DNA of 64,000 nucleotides from Fodinibacter sp963834965 (GCA_963834965.1 CAWIEI010000034.1:197487-261486), one strand, 5' to 3'. Shown: positions 1 to 10,792, counted from the first letter of the stretch. Notes: generated by a model not told the origin, from the letters alone. A program made the numbers and translations.

Positions 1-353
1 GGCCTCGACCGCGGGTCTGCGTGTCAGCCGAGGCAGGCGGGAGAGTCGATGGCCCACTGACCCGGACCTGTGTGCTCGGTTCCGGAGCGGGCCCCAACGC
101 GGCGGTGCAGCCCGCAGATGCTGCGCTCCCGGACCGGCACCGGTCCGGTCTACAAGGGCCCGCACTCACGCGGCGGCCTGGTTGCTGACCACCGGCGTCC
201 GCTTTCAAAGGGCGGCTCGTCAGGGATTGGCGTCAGCGCTGATCGCCGGGCGGAGCCGGCGCGCAGGCGGGGGCTCGTTCGTGCTGGCAGATAGCAGATG
301 GCGGAAGGCGGTCAGGCGGAGTCGGAAGCGGGCAGCGGGTGACGACGTCGCCG
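1..353. other. No convincing gene; region downstream of the HNH gene
   Basis: I see no open frame here with a ribosome binding site, a recognisable motif or actinobacterial codon structure. The only clear structure is a perfect hairpin at 129-148, which lies downstream of the minus-strand DUF222/HNH gene and could end its transcript. Confidence 0.5.
129..148. terminator. GC-rich hairpin, possible terminator
   Basis: A perfect 9-bp inverted repeat, CCGGACCGG and CCGGTCCGG, is separated by only two bases. It lies about 205 bases past the stop of the minus-strand DUF222/HNH gene. No T-tract is present, so the terminator role is inferred from position and stem strength, and a protein-binding palindrome is possible. 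Confidence 0.35.
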
Positions 354-2467
354 CTAGAAGGGCGGCACGTCGGGGAAGGAGGGGGCCTGGGCTGCGTGTC
401 GGGCGAGCCCGACTCGTAGGTCGGCTGCGTTCGTGCACCTGCGGTGCGTTGGCGGGAGCCACCGGAGGTGCTCGCGGTGAGCTTGCGGGTGGTGCTCGGC
501 GGTGAACTCGAGGTGGGTCTCGAGCGCGCTCCAGGTGGTTGCGGTCACGGTGGTGACGATGTCGGATGGGGGCTGGGTTGCGGCGTGGGTCGCCGGTCGG
601 TCGGGGACGGCTTCGGCGGTGAGGACCAGTGGCGTCAGGGCGTCGAGTGGTGTGGTGGTGCGGGTCCGGCCGGTGGGGTCGGTCCAGGTGGCGACCCCGT
701 CTGGTGCCAGGCGCACGTTTCCAGCCGGGTCGTTGTTTGATGCGGTGGTGTCGTCGGCAGAGGGTGAGCAGGTTGGTTGCGGTGGTGGGCCCGACCGGCC
801 AGGGCCGTACGTGGTCGAGGTCGCAGAACCGGGCGGCGACGCAGCAGCCGGGGAAGCGGCAGCGGCCGTCGCGGGCGCGGACCAGTGCGGTGAGCTCTGG
901 GGTCGGGGCGGTAGGCGTGGGTGGTGAGGTTGTCTGACGGGGTCGAGGCGTGCTCCGGTGAGTGGGTCGCAGGGCACGAACAGTGGGGTGACCTTGGCGC
1001 GTTCGCGCTGCGTCGTGGTGGTTGCTTGGCCAGGTGGTCGCGCAGCCAGGAGCGGCGCACCAGCAGCGGTTCGGACGGTCGGCTTCCCTGAACCTCGACC
1101 AGGTCTTCGTCTGATCCGGTCGGTGGCGCGCCGCGCGTTGGCAGGGGGTGGTCCCGCTCGCCGCCGGAGTCCTGCAGGGCCGGCGGGTGGGGGTGTGGGG
1201 TGTCGGCGACCGGGCCGGAACCTGGTGCTCGGGTTGGCTGAAGGGCTCGTGGCATCTCGACCAGGTCGTCGGCGCACCCGGCCGGATCGGACTGCACTCG
1301 GGTGCCATCGACCGACGTGTCCTGGGCGATGGCCGCGGCGAGGTCGTCGGCGCACCCGGCATGATCGGACGGCACCGCTATGCCATCGACCGATGTGTCC
1401 TGGGCGATGGTCGTACCGCCGACCAGGTGGTCGGAGCTGTGCTCGCCGTTCGGTGAGAAGACGGGAGCGTGCGCATGCGGCTCGGCGGCCGCCAGGGTGG
1501 CTTCAGGATCAGCGGGCTGAGGAGTGTCGGGGGTGGGCTGGGTGTCGGCTGGGACGGTGAGCACGATCTGGACGTCGATGGTGGCGTTTCCGGTGACCAG
1601 GTCGGTGAGGGCTTTGCCGCGGGCCTGTTCGATGTTGGTGCAGGTGCCGGCGGCGACGAGGTCGTGGGCCAGCTTGTCGATGGCGGCCCAGGCGGTGGCG
1701 GCGTCCTCGCTGGGGAAGGTGCCGTGCCACTCATCCACCCCGGGCTCGGCCACCCACCGGCGCAGCCCAGTGTTCGCCCGCGCTTTGCGGGCGCGCTCAC
1801 GGACCAGGTCGGAAGAGATGCGTGAGAGCAGCACCCGGGTGCGCCGCCGCAAGGACGTGGAGTCCTCACCGAGGTGGTCGGACAGTGCGGCCACGACCGC
1901 GTCGGCGACGTCGGCGGGTGCGACGTCGAGCTCGAACGCGATGACCCCGGCCCGGTAGCTGTCGAGGTGCCCGGCCGCCATCGCCTCATGCAGACCACCC
2001 AGCCCGCTGGCCTCGGGCAGGTCGCGGGCATCGGCCGGGACCGGCACCCGCCGTGCGGCCAGACGCACCGCCTGCTCCACGCGGCGCTGGGCCTGCTGGT
2101 GCGTCGCCCCGATCACCGGCGCCAGAACGTCGGCGGCATCCAGGGCCACCCGGCCGGGGGCGTGCACGGTCTGGCCGAGGGTGCCGTCCTCGCACCACAC
2201 GCTCTCGCGCCGGGCGGCCTCGGCGATGGCGGTGTCCTGCACCGCGGTGAGGATGTTGATCAACGACTGGCAGTCACCGACCACGCTCAGCCACTCATCG
2301 CGGCCGCGCGCGGCGCCAGGGTCGGCCAGGGCCGCGGCGACCCGGCGTGCGCCCAACGTCACGGCGGCGGCCGGGTCACCCGTTGCCGGCGCCGGCAACG
2401 GGGCAGTGGCAAGAGGTGTGGCGACGGCCCCAGGTGGCCGCTTGGTGTGTCGCTGTGTGGTGGCCAT
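354..2467 (-). pseudogene. DUF222/HNH endonuclease-family gene, multiply frameshifted
   Basis: The start is the ATG at 2467, which follows a strong AAGGGGGAG-type ribosome binding site. The first part is an alanine- and arginine-rich DUF222 region of roughly 250-300 residues. A proline-rich linker with a 26-residue tandem repeat follows, and the end is an HNH nuclease fold. The HNH core (DGRCRFPGC, then DLDHVRPW, then LCRRHHRIKQ) is in a different frame from the DUF222 region. The segment before it (KVTPLFVPCDPLTG) and the conserved tail after it (VRLAPDGVATWTDP) are in a third frame. At least four shifts are needed, two of them at C runs. DUF222-HNH proteins occur in many copies in actinobacterial genomes. 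Their function is unclear, and some are linked to mobile introns or inteins. The gene is either decayed or damaged by sequence error. Confidence 0.8.
1264..1419 (-). repeat. 78-bp tandem duplication inside the DUF222/HNH linker
   Basis: Two imperfect 78-bp units (1264-1341 and 1342-1419) encode two copies of a 26-residue stretch containing AQDTSVDG and GCADDL. They lie in the proline- and aspartate-rich linker before the HNH domain. The units differ by several substitutions but no indel, so the frame is kept across the repeat. Confidence 0.85.
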
Positions 2468-2900
2468 GTCTCCCCCTTCCCCTTGAGATGATTCTACCGG
2501 CTGCGACGGGATCGCACAAGCGTTCGAATGCATGTGTTCGCCTGCAGCAGAATCCATTTGGCGCGTGCGAACCGTGCTTGGCGAGCTGGTCGGCACGCCG
2601 CGAGCCCGCGTCGGGGCCGCCGATGAGGAAGCTCCGGCGGTTCGGGCCGCGTGCCAGGGTCACATGGAGGAGGTGAGGGGACACGGACCGGATGGCTCCG
2701 TTGAAGCGCACCCCGAGCCAACCGACTCAGGTGGGGGCAGCCGCTCATCCAGGCTGGGTGAGAACTGGCGACCGAAGAGCGAGGTGACGCCGACGGGGTA
2801 CTGCGGGAGTCGGAGGTCAGGGCAGACAGCCGACGGAGCGGAGGTCAGGGCGGCCAGAGCCGGAGGTCAGGACGGGCCCAGCCGGAGGTCAGGGCGGACA
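2468..2900. other. Intergenic region, no intact gene
   Basis: This stretch separates the DUF222/HNH start from the multicopper oxidase remnant. Its only organised content is the 22-bp minisatellite at 2811-2904. No N-terminal oxidase sequence (copper motifs HxH or the first cupredoxin domains) is seen in any frame. Confidence 0.55.
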
Positions 2901-2904
2901 CAGC
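2811..2904. repeat. 22-bp minisatellite (GGAGGTCAGG core), four copies
   Basis: The core CGGAGGTCAGG recurs at about 2811, 2839, 2861 and 2883. The last three copies are spaced exactly 22 bases apart, and the first is offset by a 6-base insertion. The array ends directly where the multicopper oxidase homology begins, so it may mark a deletion or rearrangement junction. Confidence 0.8.
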
Positions 2905-3218
2905 CTCATTTCAAGAACGTCTCCGGTGAGGCGCACCCGTTCCACATCCACGTCAACGACTTCATCGTCACGTCGATCAACGGCAAGCCCTATGACGGGC
3001 GCAACGAGCAGGACATCGTCGCGCTACCGCCCAAGGGTGTGGTGAAGATCCGGATGAAGTACAACCGGTACCTGGGCACCTACGTCTTCCACTGCCACAT
3101 CCTGGCGCACGAGGACAACGGCATGATGATGATCGTCGACGTCTCCAAGGACGGCGTCGTCTCCAAGGCGACGCAGGCGAAGCTGCAGGCGATCAAGGAC
3201 GAGATGGCCACGATGTAG
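2901..3218 (+). pseudogene. Multicopper oxidase, C-terminal fragment only
   Basis: About 105 codons encode the last cupredoxin domain of a multicopper oxidase. The copper ligands are plain: HPFHIHV near the start, then FHCHILAHEDNGM near the end, which is the type 1/type 3 HCHxxxHxxxxM signature. The frame ends normally at the TAG at 3216-3218. The first roughly 350 or more residues of a typical laccase or CueO-like protein are missing, including the other copper-binding motifs, and the sequence upstream is a minisatellite. The frame stays open upstream through the repeat, but that part reads as low-complexity sequence. The fragment could not fold as an active oxidase, so it is a 5'-truncated remnant. 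Confidence 0.85.
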
Positions 3219-3243
3219 TGACGCCCGCCCACGTCGCCTGGCC

Positions 3244-3279
3244 CCGCCGCTGACCGCTGCTCGCGGCAGTCAGCGGCGG
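3244..3279. terminator. Hairpin between convergent genes
   Basis: A perfect 11-bp stem (CCGCCGCTGAC paired with GTCAGCGGCGG) with a 14-base loop sits between the oxidase remnant and the minus-strand Vps62-like gene. Its right arm overlaps that gene's stop codon at 3270-3272. A shared terminator is the likely role. There is no T-tract. Confidence 0.5.
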
Positions 3280-5069
3280 ACGAGGTCTCGCACGGCCGTG
3301 TAGAGCAGGACCACGGCAGTGGCGCCCACGACGACGGCCAGTCCCAGCCGCCAGTTGCCCTCGAGCCAGAGCAGCACGAACCACAAGGCGACCGCGGCGG
3401 CGGCGAGGGCGACCACCGTGAGGAGGAACCTCAGCAGCTGTTTGCGGGCGAAGGCCTCCACGGCAAGCACGGCCACGACCGCGGCGACGACGAAGAGCAG
3501 CAGCGGTGACAGGGGGACGAAGAGCATCGCGACCAGAACGGCGAGCATGAGGGGGACGCTGAGCGCGGACCACACGTGGAGGAAGCGTTCCCGGACGTCG
3601 CCACCAGGCACGTACGGCTGGTGCGGGTGCCGGAGGTGGCCCTGGACGGGTTCGGGGACCTCTGGGGCGGCCAGCGCGGCACCGTGCACCTCGCGCTCGT
3701 GGATCAGGTCGGCGCGGCGGCGGACGAGGGCGCTCACCTCGGCCTCCTCGGCATCGAGCTCGCGAGCGCGCGCCCGGGACAGCGAGTCCGAGCCGGCCCG
3801 TTCCAAGGTGACGGCCACCAGCCGCTGCCGGCGCAGCGCATCGCGGCGCGCCTCGACGTCGGCGTCGAGGCCGGCCAGCTCCTCGTCGATGTGGGCCACC
3901 CGCTCCGCGAGCAGCTCGTCGCGCTCCGCCTCGGTCGGAGCCACCTTGTGCAGGCCAGCCCACCCGAGGGGGTCGGCCCAGGACGGGCGGACCGATCCGT
4001 CCCGCTCGTAGCGCGGCCCGGCGGGTGCCCGCTCACCACCGAGCCGGTCACGGGTGTCCAGGCCCCACAGGCCACGGAAGTCCCGGGCCCAGGGCGTGGC
4101 GTCGTCGAGGACCTCGGGCGCCCAGCCCAGCGGCTGCTCGGGGCCGACGGACATGCCGTCCCCCCGGGCGTAGTCGATGAAGGGGATGCCGACACCGGGC
4201 CGGTCGTTGCGCTGCCAGGGGAAGAGCGCAGCGCCGGCTCGCTCGAAGAACCCGACGAAGGCGCCCGCCCGGCCGGCCGGCTGGATCTGCACGAGGTAGT
4301 CGCCGGGGAGGAAGGCCCCGGAGTGCGACCCGGCGCCGGCGTGGACGACGGGGTGGTCGCCGACCCGCACCACCTCGGGGTCGTCCCACCGCCGTCGCAG
4401 GTCGTCCCCCTTGTAGTCGTGCGAGGAGAAGGCCACCCACTGGGGGGTGGGCGGCGCATCGTCGACGTCGACGAGGTAGACCGTCACCATCTCCCAGTCG
4501 GACTCGTGCTCGTTGATGCCGGCGAACGCCGACCGCCAGTCGTTCATCGCGTAGAAGTACCAGTACTGCAGGCACAGGTACCCGCCGTCGCGAACGACCC
4601 GGCCGTAGTACGTGCAGACCGGCGGGTCACCCACGGCCTCCCGGTACTGCAGCTGCGCAGTCGCCCCGGTCGCGCCCGGGACCCGCCCGCGCAGGATGAG
4701 CGAGCCACGCAGGCCGGCATCCACGAACCGGGCCAGGAGGCCGACGCTGCCGAGCCTGCCGCGCCCCGCCGGTCGCTCGCGCAGCCTCGCCCCCCGCCGG
4801 GTCAGGGTGGCGACGTCGAGCGGCTTCTCGACGTAGCGCAGGTGGAGCCGGTCGCGGGGGCGTTCTCGTGCCTCACGGCACAGCCGCTCGGCGTCGAGCT
4901 GACCCGCCGGCACGAGCAGGCGAGCGCGGCCGGTCTCCTCGTCGTCGAGCCAGAGGCTGCAGGCGGCGATGTAGGGCTCGACCGCCATCGGCAGGAAGTG
5001 CTCGCCCCGGGTGAACCGCGCCACGGGCTCGTACTCCCGCAGGAGGACAAGGTCGTCGGCACGGGACAT
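3270..5069 (-). CDS. Vps62-like domain protein with C-terminal membrane anchor
   Basis: The start chosen is the ATG at 5069, six to seven bases after GGGGAGGA; an upstream ATG at 5123 lacks a site. The 599-residue product has a soluble first half resembling the Vps62/DUF946 family. The most telling stretch is around residues 150-195, with CTYYGRVVRDGG, LQYWYFYAMNDW and NEHESDWE. These are typical of a family that is widespread but functionally unknown in bacteria. Residues of roughly 380-460 are highly charged and probably form a coiled coil. The last 100 or so residues hold about four hydrophobic helices and end in an arginine-rich tail. The protein is likely a membrane-anchored cytoplasmic protein. 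It stands alone, 66 bases from the nitrilase gene stop. Family assignment is moderate and function unknown. Confidence 0.7.
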   Translation of the reverse strand: MSRADDLVLLREYEPVARFTRGEHFLPMAVEPYIAACSLWLDDEETGRARLLVPAGQLDAERLCREARERPRDRLHLRYVEKPLDVATLTRRGARLRERPAGRGRLGSVGLLARFVDAGLRGSLILRGRVPGATGATAQLQYREAVGDPPVCTYYGRVVRDGGYLCLQYWYFYAMNDWRSAFAGINEHESDWEMVTVYLVDVDDAPPTPQWVAFSSHDYKGDDLRRRWDDPEVVRVGDHPVVHAGAGSHSGAFLPGDYLVQIQPAGRAGAFVGFFERAGAALFPWQRNDRPGVGIPFIDYARGDGMSVGPEQPLGWAPEVLDDATPWARDFRGLWGLDTRDRLGGERAPAGPRYERDGSVRPSWADPLGWAGLHKVAPTEAERDELLAERVAHIDEELAGLDADVEARRDALRRQRLVAVTLERAGSDSLSRARARELDAEEAEVSALVRRRADLIHEREVHGAALAAPEVPEPVQGHLRHPHQPYVPGGDVRERFLHVWSALSVPLMLAVLVAMLFVPLSPLLLFVVAAVVAVLAVEAFARKQLLRFLLTVVALAAAAVALWFVLLWLEGNWRLGLAVVVGATAVVLLYTAVRDLVRR

Positions 5070-5135
5070 GGCGGCATCCTCCCCGATTTGCCACTCCGGC
5101 GCAGCGGCATCCGGTCGAGCCACCCTCGCCGTCCC

Positions 5136-6035
5136 TCAGGCGTGCGGGAAGGACGTCTTCGCCGGGCCCTCGAGCTCGGCGCGGTGGTTGCGGATGAGGT
5201 CGAGGTTGCGGTCGCGCAGGTGGTCGAATCCTTGGCCGATGTTCGAGCCTGGGGTGAGCGCCGACAGCGCCTCGTCGGGGTCGAGCCGCGCCGACACCCA
5301 GCCCTCGTGCGTCGCCGCCTTCGCCACGATGTGCCCGATCGGCGTGACGACGTGCGAGTTGCCGAAGTAGAGCACCCCGGCCGGGTCCTGGCCCACCGCG
5401 TTGGCGCCGACCACGTACACGTGGTTGTCGTAGGCCCGGGCCCGCGAGGTGAGCTCCCAGATGTCGGCCGACCTCAGCAGCGCCGACGGCCGGCAGATGA
5501 CCTCGGCGCCCAGCACCGCCTCGATGCGGGACAGCTCGGGGTAGTCGCCGTCGAAGCAGATGATCATGCCGATCCGGCCGAGCTCGGTGTCGCACACCGT
5601 CACCGTGTCGCCGGGTGTGACCCAGCCACCGCCGGACACCGCCTCGGAACAGAACGGGTGGGTCTTGCGGTACACCCCGAGCAGCTCGCCGCGCGGGTCG
5701 ATGAGCACCGACGCGTTGTAGACGACCTCGGGGCGCGGCCCGCGCTCGTAGGTGCCGGCCACGAGGTGGATGCCGAGCTCGGCCGCGACGTCGCGCAGGG
5801 GTTCGACGACCGGCCCGGGCAGCTCGGACACCAGCTCCCACAGCTGCTCGGTGGGGCACCCGGGGGTGAAGCCCGTGGTGGCCGACTCGGGCAGTACCAC
5901 CAGCTCGGCGCCGGTCGCCTCGACGCAGCGCCGGGTGATGTCGACGAGCTTGTCGAGGTTCGCGGCGACCGACGCCGCGGTCAGGGGGCCCGGCACGGGC
6001 GCGACCTGCACGGCGGCGACGGTGAAGGCGCGCAT
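5136..6035 (-). CDS. Nitrilase-superfamily carbon-nitrogen hydrolase
   Basis: The 299-residue product has the normal single-domain length for this family. The catalytic triad is visible: Glu50 in LPESATTG, Lys124 in YRKTHPF, and Cys160 in IICFDGDYPE. Enzymes of this type hydrolyse amides, N-carbamoyl compounds or nitriles in the cytoplasm. The ATG overlaps the stop of the CoxG-like gene by one base (TGATG), which makes this the last gene of the hydroxylase operon. From that context I infer that it removes an amide or N-carbamoyl group from a breakdown product of the base imported and hydroxylated by the neighbours. The exact substrate cannot be read from sequence. A beta-ureidopropionase, omega-amidase or oxamate-hydrolysing role are all possible. 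Confidence 0.88.
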   Translation of the reverse strand: MRAFTVAAVQVAPVPGPLTAASVAANLDKLVDITRRCVEATGAELVVLPESATTGFTPGCPTEQLWELVSELPGPVVEPLRDVAAELGIHLVAGTYERGPRPEVVYNASVLIDPRGELLGVYRKTHPFCSEAVSGGGWVTPGDTVTVCDTELGRIGMIICFDGDYPELSRIEAVLGAEVICRPSALLRSADIWELTSRARAYDNHVYVVGANAVGQDPAGVLYFGNSHVVTPIGHIVAKAATHEGWVSARLDPDEALSALTPGSNIGQGFDHLRDRNLDLIRNHRAELEGPAKTSFPHA

Positions 6036-6697
6036 CAGCGCCGCCGCCCGATGCGGGCACCGAGGGCGACGCCCGCCAGGGCGAGCAGTCCGCCGACGAG
6101 CACCCCGATGGCGAAGCCGGCGCCGTTGTCGAGGTTGAGGGTGGCGTTCGCGTTGGCGGTCGCCGCCCGCCCGGGGTACACAGCGCCGGATGCCGGTGCC
6201 GCACCTCCCGCTGCGGCCGTCACCGCCGAGCCGTCCGGCCCAACGCCGACGGGGGCGAGCCCGGCGATGTCGCGGTCGAGCGCGGTGAAGAACTGGCCGG
6301 CCATCTTCTTGGTGACCCCCGCGAGCATCCGCTGGCCGACCCCACCGATCGCACCGCCCACCGACGCCTCGGCGTCGTAGGAGAGGTCGGTACCGCCACC
6401 GGCCGACGGGACGAGCTGCACCTTGACGTCGGCGTCGATGGTGCCGGGTGCCCCGGCCCCGGACGCCCGCATCGTCAGCGAGCTCGGGGCCACCTTGTCG
6501 GACAGCGACACCTCACCGGCGTACGTGCCCTTGATGGCCGCGACGCCGGCGGTGACCGACATGGCGTAGCGGTCTTCACCGATGACCGCGAGGGACTCGC
6601 AGCCGGGCAGGCACCGGGCCAGCACCGCGGGGTCCAGCATCGCCTCCCACACCTTGTCGACGGGGGCCTCGAGCGTGGAGCTGCCGGAGATCTTCAT
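6035..6697 (-). CDS. CoxG-like SRPBCC protein with C-terminal membrane helix
   Basis: The 220-residue product starts with a classic CoxG/SRPBCC fold (EAPVDKVWEAMLDP, then CLPGCESL). A low-complexity alanine-rich linker and a C-terminal hydrophobic helix with an arginine tail follow (about residues 195-220). CoxG proteins accompany form I and form II carbon-monoxide-dehydrogenase-like enzymes. In the studied case CoxG anchors or delivers the enzyme at the membrane, linking it to quinone reduction. The gene overlaps both neighbours: ATGA with the large subunit gene and TGATG with the hydrolase gene. The hydroxylase is therefore likely to be membrane-associated and to pass electrons to the respiratory chain, by analogy rather than direct evidence. 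Confidence 0.88.
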   Translation of the reverse strand: MKISGSSTLEAPVDKVWEAMLDPAVLARCLPGCESLAVIGEDRYAMSVTAGVAAIKGTYAGEVSLSDKVAPSSLTMRASGAGAPGTIDADVKVQLVPSAGGGTDLSYDAEASVGGAIGGVGQRMLAGVTKKMAGQFFTALDRDIAGLAPVGVGPDGSAVTAAAGGAAPASGAVYPGRAATANANATLNLDNGAGFAIGVLVGGLLALAGVALGARIGRRR

Positions 6698-9101
6698 CGC
6701 GAACCTTCCTGCGCGGGAACGGAGTCGGTGGTCGGTGCGTGCTGCTGGCGCAGCTCCCAGAGCTCGGCGGGGCTGATCGGCATCGAGCGGATGGGGAACC
6801 CCTCGGCATCCTCGATGGCCGAGGCGATGACGGCGGACACCGGGATGGTGCCCGCCTCGCCGGCCCCCTTGAGGCCGAGCGGGTTGAGTGGGCTGGGGGT
6901 CTGGAGGTGGTCGGTCTCGATGTGCGGGACCTCGGAGGCGTACGGCATCAGGAAGTCCATGAACGAGGCGTTGAGCAGCTGCCCGGACTCGTCGTAGGCC
7001 ATCCGCTCGTAGAGGGCACCGCCGACGCCCTGCGCCACCCCGCCGTGCACCTGGCCCTCGACGATCATCGGGTTCACCATGACGCCGCAGTCGTGCACCA
7101 CGCAGTAGCGCAGGATGCGGATCTCGGCGGTGACCGGGTCGGTCTCGACGATCGCCGCGTGCATGCCGTTGGCGAAGGTGGCCTGGGTGGGGGAGTAGAA
7201 GTCCTTGCCCTCCAGCCCGGGCTCCTCGTCATCGGCCACCGGTGGCTTGTCGGGGTCGAAGGTTCCGGCGAACTGCGTTGCGGCAGCGGCAGACTGGTCG
7301 AAGGCGTAGCGCAGCGGGTTGGAGAGCACGGCGACGGTCGAGAGCGCGATCGAGGTGCCCGGCGCGCCCCTCACCGAGATCACGCCGTCGTCGATCTCGA
7401 GGTCGTCGGCCGAGACCTCGAGGGCGTCGGCGGCGATCTTCAGGGCCTTGGCCCGCACCACGCGCGCGGCGAGCGCCACGGCGTTGCCCGACATCACGGC
7501 CCCCCGCGACGCGAAGGTGCCCACGGCGTACGGCATCCGGCGGGTGTCGCCCGTGGTGACGTGCACGTCGTCGAGGCGCACGCCGAGCTCGTCGGCCACG
7601 ATCTGGGCGAGCACCGTCTGGTGGCCCTGGCCCTGCGTGGTCAGGCCCGTGGCGACGTTGACCCGGCCGCTGGTCTCGACGTGCACGTGGCCGCCCTCGT
7701 AGGGACCGACGCCGGTGCCCTCGACGTAGCAGCCGATGCCCAGCCCCACACGCCGACCCTCACGCTCGGCCTCCGCGCGGTACGCGGCGAAGTCGTCCCA
7801 TCCCACCAGCGCCTTGAGCTTGGCCAGGGATGCCGGGAAGTCGCCGGAGTCGTACCTCAGCGGCCGGCCGTCCTGGAACATCAGGCCGTGGTCGTAGGGC
7901 ATCTCGTCGGGCTGGATGAAGTTGCGCGAGCGCACCTCGGCGCGGTCGAGGCCGAGGTGCGCGGCGATCGCATCCATCGCACGTTCCATGGCGTAACACC
8001 CCTGGGGGCGACCGGCGCCCCGATAGGGCGTCACCAGAACGGTGTTGGTGTAGAGCGACCAGAACTCGACCCGGTAGGCGCCCGGCTTGTACGGCCCGAG
8101 CAGCTGGGTGGCCGTGATGATCGGCACGATGATGCCGTAGGGGGTGTAGGCCCCGTTGTCGTGCCAGAACCGCACGTCGAGGGCGAGCAGGTGGCCCTCG
8201 TCGTCGAAGCCGACGGTCACCTCCTGCAGCTGCCCCCGCTCGTGCGCGCTCGAGATGAAGTGCTCGCGGCGGTCCTCGGTCCACTTGACGTCCCGCCCGA
8301 GGTTGCGGGCCGCCCAGGGCACCAGCACCTCCTCGGGCCACGGGTGCACGATCTTGACGCCGAACCCGCCGCCGACGTCGGGGGCGATGCACTCGACCTT
8401 CGCCAGCGGCATCCCCAGCTTGGCGGCCACCGCGGCGCGCACCCCGGTGGTGGTCTGGGTGGAGGAGTACAGGCGCAGCGAGCCCTCGTCGAGGTCCCAC
8501 TTGGCGTAGACGCCCTTGCCCTCCAGGGGAGTCGAGGCGCTGCGCTCGATGGCGAGGTCGAGAGTGAGGCGGTGGGGGGCGGCCGCCATCGCGGTCTCGA
8601 GGTCGCCGACCTCCTGCAGCAGGTGCGCGCTGACGTTGCCGGGCACGTCGTCGTGCACCAGGCGGGCGGCGGAGCGGGCGGCGTCGACCCCGACGACGAC
8701 CGGAAGCTGCTCGTAGGTGACCCGGATGCGGCCGGCGGCGTCCTCGGCGACGTAGCGGTCGCGGGCGACGACCATGACCACCGCCTCGCCGACGTGGTTG
8801 ACCTCGTCCTTGGCCAGGCAGTAGCCGGTGCGGGCGTGGGTCATCGCCGGGTGGGGGATGAGAACCGGGAGCGGCTCGGCGACCCGCCCGGTGAGGTCGT
8901 CCCAGGTGTAGATGGCCTCGACGCCGTCGACCTCCCAGGCGTCGTCGATGTCGACGTCGACGACGCGGGCGTGGGCGTGCGGGCTGCGCACGAAGGCCGC
9001 CTCGAGCGCGCCGTGGCCGAGGTCGTCGAGGTAGCGGCCGTTGCCGGTGAGCAGCCGGGGGTCCTCGCGGCGCTGCACCTTCTCGCCGAACTGCCGGGTG
9101 C

Positions 9102-9105
<4 letters not shown>
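6694..9105 (-). CDS. Molybdenum hydroxylase large subunit, form II (xanthine dehydrogenase/CoxL family)
   Basis: The 803-residue product has the full length of CoxL/XdhA-type molybdopterin-cytosine-dinucleotide subunits. The first 110 or so residues form the small a/b hammerhead domain, and the rest binds the cofactor. The active-site loop near residue 360 reads PYRGAGRP. This is the form II signature, not the AYRCSFR motif of true (form I) CO dehydrogenase, so CO oxidation is unlikely. The glutamate expected near the C-terminus lies in the context KGAGEAGTIP. GTG is the start codon and overlaps the stop of the iron-sulfur subunit gene as GTGA. The presumed reaction is hydroxylation of a nitrogen heterocycle with water as oxygen source. 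The uracil-type permease nearby suggests a pyrimidine or similar ring, but that is inference. Confidence 0.93.
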
Positions 9106-9811
<706 letters not shown>

Positions 9812-9815
<4 letters not shown>

Positions 9816-10699
9816 GCCGCCCCCTCGACGTCGCGGATGCCGGTCGGGCGCAGGGCCCGCAGCGTCAGCTCGACCGCGAGCATCCTGCGGTAGTCGGCGC
9901 TGGCATGGATGTCGGCCTCGGGCTCGACGTGCGCGCGCACCAGCTCGGCCACGGCATCGGCGACCGACCCGGCGACGGGTGACCCGGCATCCCAGCCGGT
10001 GAGTGCCGGCGAGAGGTCGAGCACGGTGGGCACCGGCGTCACCGAGACGAAGGAGGCGCGTGCCGACGCGACCTCACCGGTTGCCGAGACCTCGACCGCG
10101 ACCGCAACCCCGGCCAGGGCGTAGTCGCCGTGCCGCCGCGCCGACTCCACAAAGGCCGTACGGGTGCCGGGCGCGAACCGCCCGAAGCGCACCGCCTCGA
10201 CCAGCTCGTCGGGCGCCAGCGTGGTCTCCAACGGCCCCTCGAAGAAGTCGGCCGCGGCGACCTCGCGGCGCCCCCTGGGCCCGACGGCCTCCACGACCCC
10301 GCCGGTGAGCACGAGCACCGAGGGCATCTCGCCCGCAGGGTCCGCGTGGGCGATCGACCCGACGGTGGTGCCGCGGTTGCGGATCGCCGGGTGCGCCACC
10401 TGGCGCACCGCTTGCCGCAACAGGGGCAGCGCGGCATCCGCCTCGTCGTGGTGCTCGAGGCCGGCGTGCCGCACCAGCGCCCCCACCCGCACCCAGTCGG
10501 CGGTGACGTCGACGGCATCCAGCCCGCTGATGCCGTTGATGTCGACGAGGTGGCCGGGGCTGGCCAGGCGCATGTTGAGCACCGGGATGAGGCTCTGCCC
10601 GCCGGCCAGCACCTTGCCGTCGGAGCCGACCTCGGCCAGCACGCCGACGGCCTCGTCGACGGTGCGTGGTGCGTGGTGCACGAACGGGGCGGGTTTCAC
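9812..10699 (-). CDS. Molybdenum hydroxylase FAD-binding medium subunit (CoxM-like)
   Basis: The 295-residue product is the usual length for this subunit. FAD-binding motifs are clear: GKVLAGGQSLIPVLNMRLA near residue 30 and RNRGTTVGSIAHADPAGE near residue 107, both hallmarks of CoxM/XdhB proteins. The start is a GTG at 10699 preceded by AGGAT. It is the first gene of a five-gene operon (FAD subunit, iron-sulfur subunit, large subunit, CoxG-like, hydrolase) in which every junction overlaps by 1-4 bases. The subunit takes electrons from the iron-sulfur clusters and passes them to an acceptor. The operon starts 40 bases past a strong hairpin that follows the permease gene, so it probably has its own promoter or depends on read-through. 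Confidence 0.93.
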
Positions 10700-10738
10700 C
10701 AGATCGATCCTGCCTTGTCGAGGGGTCGGGGGAAAGGC

Positions 10739-10779
10739 ACCGCCCCGCCCGGGAGTCGCGGGCCCCCGGGCGGGGCGGT
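10739..10779 (-). terminator. Strong hairpin after the permease gene
   Basis: A perfect 15-bp inverted repeat (ACCGCCCCGCCCGGG and its complement) with an 11-base loop starts 14 bases after the permease stop codon and ends 40 bases before the FAD subunit start. It lacks a clear T-tract. Even so, the stem is strong enough to end transcription or to protect the permease mRNA while partly uncoupling it from the hydroxylase operon. Confidence 0.65.
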
Positions 10780-10792
10780 CGGTGGATGCCGT

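Noticed and set aside
3576..6380. A 934-codon open frame on the plus strand across the Vps62-like and hydrolase genes
   Set aside because: It is antisense to genes with clear motifs, starts and overlaps. Its translation is low-complexity Val/Gly/Arg, as expected from the mirror of high-G+C codons.
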